From assembly GCA_021160785.1 (NCBI GenBank), contig JAGHBX010000137.1:1-10694 (forward strand): DNA of 10,694 bases, written 5' to 3'. Below the pieces are notes generated by a model, which searched no databases, was not told the origin of the DNA, and saw only the letters and a list, made by a program, of their open reading frames with translations. This DNA is from Planctomycetota bacterium. GTDB taxonomy: Bacteria; Planctomycetota; Phycisphaerae; Sedimentisphaerales; Anaerohalosphaeraceae. This document shows positions 1 to 5,778 of the stretch, piece after piece. Position numbers and translations under genes: made by a program. Positions within the stretch are counted from its first letter, which is position 1; each line of letters starts with the position of its first letter.

Positions 1-447
1 CGTATCACGGACCACCTTTCCTTCTCCGATTGTCCGCGTCATGGGCTTTTCGCACCAGATGTCCTTGCCCGCTTCGGCTGCCGCGATAGATATCAAGGCA
101 TGCCAGTGCGGAGGCGTAGGAACATGGATGATGTCGATATCGTCCCGGTCGATGACCTCGCGAAAGTCCGTGTAGCCTTTCACGTCCTTGGCGACTCTGC
201 CTAATGTCGACTGCAAGTGCTTCTTGTCAACGTCGCATATCGCCAGAAGTTTCGCCCCGCCGTAGCGCAGATGTCCCTGACCCATACCGCCCACGCCGAT
301 GACCGCCTTGGTCAATTCATCGCTCGGTGCAATCCGGGCCGGACCGCCCAAGACTTTTCTCGGTACGATAGAAAAAACCGCAGCCGTTGTGGCGGCCTTT
401 CCAACACCGCCGATGAATTGTCTTCTTGTAACTTTTCTATTCATCAT
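1..447 (-). CDS. Tat-exported Gfo/Idh/MocA family oxidoreductase (5' part, 3' end cut by window)
   Basis: This is the N-terminal 149 residues of an NAD(P)-dependent sugar or polyol dehydrogenase-like protein; the frame stays open to base 1. The twin-arginine motif TRRQFIG (residues 7-13) is followed by an Ala/Gly-rich hydrophobic stretch and then VPRKVLGGP, so export in folded form by the Tat system is likely. A Rossmann fold follows: GVGGMG at 51-56, and CDVD at 71-74 ending strand beta-2. The family's EKP motif is at 133-135; its Lys is the usual catalytic lysine. ATG 447 is chosen because AAGGAG lies just upstream; a second ATG follows at once (444). The start lies 93 bp downstream of the TIM-barrel gene, with a hairpin between them, so it may be a separate unit or the end of the same operon. 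The family assignment is firm; the substrate is unknown. Confidence 0.93.
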   Translation of the reverse strand, partial: MMNRKVTRRQFIGGVGKAATTAAVFSIVPRKVLGGPARIAPSDELTKAVIGVGGMGQGHLRYGGAKLLAICDVDKKHLQSTLGRVAKDVKGYTDFREVIDRDDIDIIHVPTPPHWHALISIAAAEAGKDIWCEKPMTRTIGEGKVVRDT

Positions 448-482
448 CTTGACTCCTTGAAAAAATTTATAAAGGAAGCAAA

Positions 483-534
483 CTGTCGCCAAGTCTCAGA
501 CCTGCGACAAATCTTCTGCGACTTGGCGCGACAG
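483..534 (-). terminator. Long imperfect hairpin after the TIM-barrel gene
   Basis: An inverted repeat starts 6 bp after the stop of the TIM-barrel gene. The arms are 483-495 (CTGTCGCCAAGTC) and 520-534, pairing over 13 bp with a 2-nt bulge (an extra GC) and a loop of about 24 nt. On the minus strand the stem is followed by a pyrimidine-rich, T-rich tract running towards the start of the next gene. It could act as a weak intrinsic terminator or attenuator, or protect the mRNA 3' end. The tail is not a clean run of T, so the call is moderate. Confidence 0.45.
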
Positions 535-540
535 AGGACA

Positions 541-1365
541 TCACATCTTACCGAAGCCGGCGAGGACCTTGGCTGCATGGGCGATGTCGCCGAACCGGTC
601 GTCGCCAGCCTCGCGTTCTATAGCCAATGTGCCCTTGTAGCCGACTTTTCTGAGGGTCCGCAGAAACTGCTCGACGCCCACCTCGCCGATGCCCCAGGGC
701 ACTTCCAGGCCCCACGTTCCCGGTTCTTTCGTCCTGACGGCGTCCTTGATATGCACATGCTTGATCCATGACGCCAGGATGTGGATGGCTTCCAGCGGCT
801 CGCCCTTGTTATAGAGAATTATGTTGGCCGGATCGAAATTTATGCCGATTGCCGGATGATTGAGTTTTTGCATAAACTGACGCATCTCAACGGCGCTTTC
901 CTGGCCCGTCTCCAACAGAAGCGACAGGCCCTTTTCGGCGGCGGCATCGGCAAGACATTTCGTCCGGTCGTAGAACTTCCTGGTATACTCCTCTCGCGTA
1001 TGGTCGATAAAACCGATATGCGTGGAGATGTACCCGACGCCCAACTCCGCGGTAACGTCGGCCGCTTCCAGAAACCGGCGGCGGTTTGCTTCCCAGCAGT
1101 CGTCGGGCGCAATTCCCCCCGTTCGCCTGATGGTCTCCAACGTCGAGTAGTCTTCCTGCGGAAAGTCAATCATGGTGCAGCTTACGATCCACGATTGTTT
1201 CCGGACCGCCTCCACATATCGCGCCCGGTCATCTCCCACCGCAGGACCCACGGCAAGGTGCACACTCTCCAGTCCGATCTTGTCCATCGCCGCAGCAACA
1301 CCGGCGATATCGGTCTGCAGAGACCAACTGCAAACGCCCACGGGCCAATTACCACATTTCGTCAT
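541..1365 (-). CDS. Sugar phosphate isomerase/epimerase-like TIM-barrel protein
   Basis: The 274-residue protein has the xylose isomerase-like (AP endonuclease 2 superfamily) barrel found in IolE, IolI, hydroxypyruvate isomerase and tagatose/psicose 3-epimerases. The first strand is PVGVCSWSL (8-16). The expected metal and acid-base residues all seem present: E152 in LLLETGQE, D178 in INFDPAN, a His in KHVHIKD (H203 or H205), and E250 in LAIEREAGD. WGIGEV (224-229) is the usual barrel-end loop. There is no signal peptide, so it should be cytoplasmic. ATG 1365 has AGGAGA 5 nt upstream. It lies downstream of a soluble Gfo/Idh/MocA gene, a pairing common in inositol and keto-sugar pathways. It probably isomerises, epimerises or eliminates a (keto)sugar with a divalent metal; the exact reaction cannot be assigned. 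Confidence 0.9.
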   Translation of the reverse strand: MTKCGNWPVGVCSWSLQTDIAGVAAAMDKIGLESVHLAVGPAVGDDRARYVEAVRKQSWIVSCTMIDFPQEDYSTLETIRRTGGIAPDDCWEANRRRFLEAADVTAELGVGYISTHIGFIDHTREEYTRKFYDRTKCLADAAAEKGLSLLLETGQESAVEMRQFMQKLNHPAIGINFDPANIILYNKGEPLEAIHILASWIKHVHIKDAVRTKEPGTWGLEVPWGIGEVGVEQFLRTLRKVGYKGTLAIEREAGDDRFGDIAHAAKVLAGFGKM

Positions 1366-1430
1366 TTCAATCTCCTGCTATAAAATTCCCCGGTTCTTGT
1401 AATACTTTAGCCGCGTGCGACTACCCATTG

Positions 1431-1510
1431 TCATTCCCGCGAAAGCGGGAATCCAGAGTAAAGCAGCGTCCGCCGCAGAGCCTGCCCTGAGCGCAGCCGA
1501 ATGGGCGGTT
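1431..1510. repeat. REP-like palindromic intergenic repeats
   Basis: The 155-bp gap between the TIM-barrel gene and the oxidoreductase upstream of it holds a perfect palindrome: ATTCCCGC (1433-1440), GAAA loop, GCGGGAAT (1445-1452). About 30 bp on, 1481-1508 reads CCTGCCCTGAGCGCAGCCGA and then ATGGGCGG, with a short GCCC/GGGC stem. Both resemble short REP-type sequences that I recall being scattered between genes in many bacterial genomes. The first hairpin could also stabilise or end the upstream transcript, but no T-run follows it on the minus strand. Confidence 0.5.
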
Positions 1511-1520
1511 TCCTGTTCTT

Positions 1521-2537
1521 TCATCCCAACAAGACCGCCTGACCCTTTTCGGCGGATTCTTTCTCGGCCAATACGATCTTAACCGAGTCCAGCGACCCGG
1601 CCAGGGTTGTTACTTCAGCCGCGTCGCGGCCGGCGGCTAATGCGGCAAAATGAGCGATCTCGATTGAATAACCGTCGCCTTCCGCCACATCGGGCGTAAA
1701 GACCTCGCCATCCGCCGGACACACCCGAAACACGGGCGTTCTCGTGCAGTCATAAACAATCGTCGCCTTCTCCAAAGCAATGTTAAAGCTCATCTCAAAC
1801 CCGAACGCCGGCGTCATCCCCCATCCGCCTTCGGCGGTTACGACCTTGTCGTCGTCATATATATACTGGGTTGTGATATGAATTGCGCCGCCGCCGGCTT
1901 TGGCCTGGCGGCTGAAGACCGATTTGGGCATGCCGAAAAGATACTGCACATAATCGGTGTCATGGATATGGAGGTCGAGGGCAACGCCGCCGCTTCGTGC
2001 ATCGTCGGAAAACCAGTTGTCGTCGCCCCACGTCGGCGCCGCGCCCAGTCTCTGGAACGTCGCGGCGATGACCTTGCCGTACTCGCCGCCGTCGACGATC
2101 TCTTTGGTCTTTGCGTATTCCGGCCAGAACCGAACGCAATGACCGATCATCAGAACCTTGCCGCTCTGCGCAGCCGCGGCAATCATGCGCCGGCAGTCCT
2201 CGACGTTCAGCGCCATCGGCTTTTCGCACAGGACATGCAACCCCGCCTCAAGCGCTTTGACGCTGAAATTCGGATGCATGAAAGTTGGCAAAGTAATCGA
2301 GACCGCATCGAGTTTCGCTTCGGTAAGCATCTTGTTGTAATCCGAATACAAATCGAGCGAATCAAAATCGACCTCGCCGCCGGCGCCTTCGATATTACCG
2401 ACAGCCTCCTTCGTATCTTCAACGATGTTCGGGTTCGCATCGCAGATCGCAACGACCTCGGCGCCTTCCAGCGCCTTCCACTGGGCATAATGCATCCGCC
2501 CCATAAAACCGAACCCGACAATCCCAACTCTCAGCAT
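1521..2537 (-). CDS. Cytoplasmic Gfo/Idh/MocA family oxidoreductase
   Basis: The 338-residue protein has the typical length of soluble members such as inositol 2-dehydrogenase (IolG) and related sugar dehydrogenases. The N terminus begins directly with the Rossmann strand VGIVGFGFMG (4-13), with no Tat or Sec signal. Strand beta-2 ends in CDAN (D33), an acidic residue usually favouring NAD over NADP. CEKPMAL at 104-110 holds the conserved Lys 106. DLHIHDTD (188-195) is the family's Asp/His segment in the substrate site. ATG 2537 has GGAG 7 nt upstream. It follows the 458-aa Tat-exported paralogue by 59 bp, so co-transcription is likely. It may oxidise a sugar or polyol imported after extracellular processing (inference). 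The substrate is unknown, and I do not call it iolG. Confidence 0.93.
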   Translation of the reverse strand: MLRVGIVGFGFMGRMHYAQWKALEGAEVVAICDANPNIVEDTKEAVGNIEGAGGEVDFDSLDLYSDYNKMLTEAKLDAVSITLPTFMHPNFSVKALEAGLHVLCEKPMALNVEDCRRMIAAAAQSGKVLMIGHCVRFWPEYAKTKEIVDGGEYGKVIAATFQRLGAAPTWGDDNWFSDDARSGGVALDLHIHDTDYVQYLFGMPKSVFSRQAKAGGGAIHITTQYIYDDDKVVTAEGGWGMTPAFGFEMSFNIALEKATIVYDCTRTPVFRVCPADGEVFTPDVAEGDGYSIEIAHFAALAAGRDAAEVTTLAGSLDSVKIVLAEKESAEKGQAVLLG

Positions 2538-2596
2538 AATCCAACTCCATTACTCAGACACAGCCCCAAAAACAGGGACAGTTACCATTTTCTCCT

Positions 2597-3973
2597 TTAC
2601 AGCGACCACCCCTTGCGATATTCGCGACGCACATATTGGTTGGCTTCGGGGACATTCGGAAATTCCATCTTTTCGGCGTCCCACTGCAGAGCCGTTCGAA
2701 ACAGTTTTTCGCGTATGTCCATGCGCAGGGCGACATTGCCCAACAGCACCATTTCGGTCATGGGCCCGGCATGGTCGAAATTCGAACCGGCCGGCTCGCC
2801 GCCCTTGCAGGCGTTGATCCACTCGGTGTAATGACCCGGTGAGCGGGGAATCACTTTTGGCGGCTTGCCGAACTCCTCCCTGCGGGCCTTGGGCATCACG
2901 ACGTGGTCCGCCATCACACCCTTGTCGCCGACATACAGCTTCCCGTTTGTGCCCATCTGCCATCCTTCGTCCATGCTTTCGGGGCGCGGCGGCTTCAATC
3001 CACCGTCGTACCATACGAATTTCAGCGGCGGCATGTCTCCGCGTGTGCCGAAATGATAGGTCACTATCGAGCCCAACGGATATGTCTCTTTATTTACACG
3101 CGTCGAGCATGCTTCGACTGTCAGCGGCGCGCCGAGTTTGAGCGCCCGCACCGCCGGGTCGAAGGAATGGCAGCCGATATCGCCCAATGCCCCCGTGCCG
3201 AAATCCCACCAGCCGCGCCACTTAAACGGCAGATACGCAGGATTATAGGGTCGCTCAGGCGCCGGTCCCAACCACAAATCCCAGTCCAATGTTTCCGGAA
3301 CGGGCGGAGTATCCTTCGGCCTGTCCACGCCCTGAGGCCAGTACTCGCCAAAAGCGCCGCGGTTGGGTCGGTCGGTCCAGATGTGAACTTCGCGGACCGG
3401 TCCGATTGCGCCCGCCCAGATATATTCGGCGACAAGCCTTCTTTCTTCAGTGGCCTGCCCGCCGTTGCCCATCTGGGTTGCAACGCCGGCTTCTCTGGCG
3501 GCCTTTGCGATCATGCGTGCCTCGTAGATGTCGTGGGTCAGCGGTTTTTCGCAATAGACGTGCTTGCCGCGCTTGATCGCCGCCATCGACGCCACCGCAT
3601 GACAGTTATCGGCCGTCGCCACTACCACCGCATCGATGTTCTTGTCCTCCTTGTCCAACATTTTGCGAAAGTCTTTGTACTTCCTGGCGTCCGGATAGCG
3701 CCTGAACGTACCGGAGGCGTGCGACCAGTCCACATCGCATAACGCCACGATGTTTTGTTTTTCGTCCGACAGCGCCCGCAAGTTCGATGCCCCTCTTCCA
3801 CCCACGCCCACGCCGGCGATATTGAGTTTCTCGCTCGGCGGCACATGCGCCGGACCGCCCAGAACATGACGCGGCACGAGGGTAAAGGCCGCTGTCGCCG
3901 TCGCCGCCGTGCCCATGAACCGACGGCGTGACATGTTGCCGCCGGCCATACTCGTTGTCGCATTGTCTCTCAT
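2597..3973 (-). CDS. Tat-exported Gfo/Idh/MocA family oxidoreductase (458 aa)
   Basis: A twin-arginine signal SRRRFMG (15-21) with an Ala/Thr-rich hydrophobic stretch predicts export by Tat with cofactor already bound, as known for periplasmic glucose-fructose oxidoreductase. The Rossmann motif GVGVGGRG is at 54-61, CDVD at 79-82, and CEKPLTH at 141-147 with conserved Lys 143. The longer C-terminal domain has LDWDLWLGPAPERPY (229-243), WRGWWDFGTGALGDIGCH (252-269; D265 and H269 probably in the active site) and the end motif YRKGWSL. ATG 3973 is preferred because AGGAG lies 7 nt upstream; the internal ATG before SRRRF has no comparable site. It is a close paralogue of the next gene upstream, sharing long blocks such as GGPxHVPPSEKLNIAGVG. 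The 223-bp gap upstream allows its own promoter. The substrate is unknown. Confidence 0.94.
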   Translation of the reverse strand: MRDNATTSMAGGNMSRRRFMGTAATATAAFTLVPRHVLGGPAHVPPSEKLNIAGVGVGGRGASNLRALSDEKQNIVALCDVDWSHASGTFRRYPDARKYKDFRKMLDKEDKNIDAVVVATADNCHAVASMAAIKRGKHVYCEKPLTHDIYEARMIAKAAREAGVATQMGNGGQATEERRLVAEYIWAGAIGPVREVHIWTDRPNRGAFGEYWPQGVDRPKDTPPVPETLDWDLWLGPAPERPYNPAYLPFKWRGWWDFGTGALGDIGCHSFDPAVRALKLGAPLTVEACSTRVNKETYPLGSIVTYHFGTRGDMPPLKFVWYDGGLKPPRPESMDEGWQMGTNGKLYVGDKGVMADHVVMPKARREEFGKPPKVIPRSPGHYTEWINACKGGEPAGSNFDHAGPMTEMVLLGNVALRMDIREKLFRTALQWDAEKMEFPNVPEANQYVRREYRKGWSL

Positions 3974-4023
3974 AACTTATCTCCTCAACAAAATAATCAG
4001 GTTCAGTCTCTCGTAAACATGGG

Positions 4024-4052
4024 ATCTTAGCCCGTAAGTAGTTTACAGGCAA
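4024..4052 (-). promoter_or_regulatory. Candidate sigma-70 promoter for the 458-aa oxidoreductase
   Basis: Read on the minus strand, TTGCCT (4047-4052) and TAAGAT (4024-4029) are separated by 17 bp, each matching 4 of 6 consensus bases. They lie about 50-80 bp upstream of the ATG at 3973, in the only sizeable gap between the two large paralogues. An overlapping alternative pair, TTGCAG and TAAACT, also has 17-bp spacing, so the exact site is uncertain. Confidence 0.35.
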
Positions 4053-4196
4053 CCGCTTAATTCTGCAAGCAGATAAGCAGGCTTAAATCGCGAATAAATG
4101 CACCCCCAAGCAAGCACATCTCGCATATCGAACGCCCTAACCGCTTGTAATGCAAGCCGTTATCGAGATTTCGGCAAAATCCGTTCGCTGGCGATA

Positions 4197-5555
4197 TTAG
4201 AGCGTCCAGCCCTTGCGATATTCATAATGCAGCAGATTGTTGGCGTCGGGGACATTAGCGATCTTGAAGTTGGCGGCGTCCCAGTACAGCTTCTTCTGCG
4301 TGCGAATCGCGATATTACCTAACAGCACCATCTCGGTCAGGGGTCCTGCATGGTCGAAATTCGAGCCGGCGGGCCTGCCGCCCTTACACGCGGCAATCCA
4401 TTCGGCATGATGGCCCGGCGACCTGACCAGAACCTTCGGCGGGACCCCGTACTCCTGCATCTTCTTTTCGGGTATGATCCGATGGCCTAATATCTTGCCC
4501 TTGCTGCCGACATACAGCATCCCGTCGCCGCCGCCCATTTTTCGATTGGTTTCCAGCTCTTTCGGCCGAATCGGCATCATGCCGCCGTCGTACCAGGTCG
4601 CCGAAACCGCGGGCCTGTCGCCTTTGGCGGCAAACTCAAAATGCACTACCGAACCCACCGGCGCCGTCTCATTGCGAATCTCATCGGGACACTGGAAGTT
4701 TGTGCTGCTGGCTTCGATACTTACCGGTGCGCCCAGATCGAGCGCCTTGTAGATCGCCGAGAAATTATGACAGCCGATATCACCTAACACGCCAGTTCCG
4801 AAATCCCACCAGCCGCGCCAAGTGAAAGGCAGATACGACGGATGGAAAGGGCGCTTGGGCGCGGGCCCGAGCCACAGGTTCCAGTCCAGTCCCTCGGGGA
4901 CCGGCGGTGTGTCCTTTGGGCGTGCTATGCCGCGCGGACTGATCCGCGGATAGCGATTCGACCAGCCGTGAATCTCGCTTACGTTTCCGATCGCGCCGTC
5001 CCAGATGAGTTCGCACAAAACCCGTGCGCCTTCGCCGGCCTGGCCCTGGTTGCCCAACTGCGTTGCAACTTGCGCTTCGCGGGCGGCCTTGGCGATCTGT
5101 CGCGCCTCATAGACGCTGTGCGTCAAGGGCTTTTCGCAATAGACATGCTTGCCCGCCTTGATCGCCGCCATCGTAATCGGTGCATGCGCATGGTCCGGCG
5201 TAGCGACGATAACGGCGTCAATATCCTTTTGCTCGGCTAACATCTTGCGATAATCTTTCCACTTTCGAGCCTTGGGCCAGAGCTTAAAAGCCTCCTTGAC
5301 ATTGCCCAGCCGCCAGTCAACATCGCAAAGCGCCACGATATTCTCACTTTTGCATCCGTGCAAATCGCCATAACCCCTGCCCCCGAATCCCACACCGGCG
5401 ATATTGAGCTTCTCGCTCGGCGGCACATGCACAGGCCCGCCTAACACATGCCGCGGAACAACGCTAAAAGCCCCAACCGCCGCCGCAGAACCCAGAAAAC
5501 GCCTCCGCGAAATGCCCACTCTATCTGACCTGCCGCCTTTGACCTGACCGTTCAT
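4197..5555 (-). CDS. Tat-exported Gfo/Idh/MocA family oxidoreductase (452 aa)
   Basis: This is a paralogue of the 458-aa protein next to it. The twin-arginine motif SRRRFLG (16-22) precedes a hydrophobic Ala/Val stretch and VPRHVLGGP. Rossmann motif GVGFGGRG is at 54-61, CDVD at 77-80, CEKPLTH at 140-146 with Lys 142. The C-terminal part carries LDWNLWLGPAPKRP, WRGWWDFGTGVLGDIGCH (247-263+; D259 and H263), SPGHHAEWIAACKGG (379-393) and the end YRKGWTL. ATG 5555 has GGGAGGA 6 nt upstream. It appears to be the first gene of the left-hand run: it lies behind a strong terminator and has a promoter-like sequence at 5614-5643. It presumably oxidises a sugar or glycoside, perhaps to a keto-derivative, outside the cytoplasmic membrane (inference from family and signal). 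The substrate is unknown. Confidence 0.94.
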   Translation of the reverse strand: MNGQVKGGRSDRVGISRRRFLGSAAAVGAFSVVPRHVLGGPVHVPPSEKLNIAGVGFGGRGYGDLHGCKSENIVALCDVDWRLGNVKEAFKLWPKARKWKDYRKMLAEQKDIDAVIVATPDHAHAPITMAAIKAGKHVYCEKPLTHSVYEARQIAKAAREAQVATQLGNQGQAGEGARVLCELIWDGAIGNVSEIHGWSNRYPRISPRGIARPKDTPPVPEGLDWNLWLGPAPKRPFHPSYLPFTWRGWWDFGTGVLGDIGCHNFSAIYKALDLGAPVSIEASSTNFQCPDEIRNETAPVGSVVHFEFAAKGDRPAVSATWYDGGMMPIRPKELETNRKMGGGDGMLYVGSKGKILGHRIIPEKKMQEYGVPPKVLVRSPGHHAEWIAACKGGRPAGSNFDHAGPLTEMVLLGNIAIRTQKKLYWDAANFKIANVPDANNLLHYEYRKGWTL

Positions 5556-5613
5556 GGGTTATCCTCCCAATAAAGATTTAAAAACTAACATTACAGTTTC
5601 AAGACGCCTCTGA

Positions 5614-5643
5614 ATTGTAGCACTTATGCCCGCCGGATGCCAG
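5614..5643 (-). promoter_or_regulatory. Candidate sigma-70 promoter for the oxidoreductase run
   Basis: On the minus strand CTGGCA (5638-5643, 4/6) and TACAAT (5614-5619, 5/6) are spaced by 18 bp. They lie 60 bp upstream of ATG 5555 and downstream of the repeat protein's terminator, exactly where a new transcript would be expected to start. The -35 overlaps one arm of an inverted repeat, ATGCCAG (5637-5643) and CTGGCAT (5674-5680), with ATTTGGCAAAT between the arms; these may be operator half-sites. Confidence 0.5.
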
Positions 5644-5687
5644 TGAATTTGGCAAATCATAATCTCAAGACTCCTGGCATGCACATG

Positions 5688-5724
5688 AAAAAACAGGCCG
5701 TGCGCACAAGGCACACAGCCTGTT
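5688..5724 (-). terminator. Strong intrinsic terminator of the PEP-CTERM repeat protein gene
   Basis: On the minus strand a stem of about 14 bp (arms 5711-5724 and 5692-5705, with two G-U pairs and no bulge) closes a 5-nt loop (5706-5710). A run of T follows (5688-5692, partly within the stem base). It starts about 55 bp after the stop of the repeat-protein gene and separates it from the oxidoreductase run. Confidence 0.88.
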
Positions 5725-5778
5725 CAATTGCATATCCATCCATTGGAATCAATACACGCTATAGCATATACTGCGGTC

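Noticed and set aside
1878..2831. Plus-strand open frame of 317 codons
   Set aside because: It lies antisense to two well-supported oxidoreductase genes, crosses their boundary, and its translation has no recognisable motif; it is a shadow of GC-rich coding DNA.
2903..3742. Plus-strand open frame of 279 codons
   Set aside because: It is fully antisense to the 458-aa Tat-exported oxidoreductase and its translation is Arg/His-rich without family features.
4050..4165. Small inverted repeats (GCTTA...TAAGC; AACCGCTTG...CAAGCCGTT) between the two large paralogues
   Set aside because: Short stems with mismatches or bulges and no T-run on the minus strand; not enough to call a terminator of the 452-aa gene.
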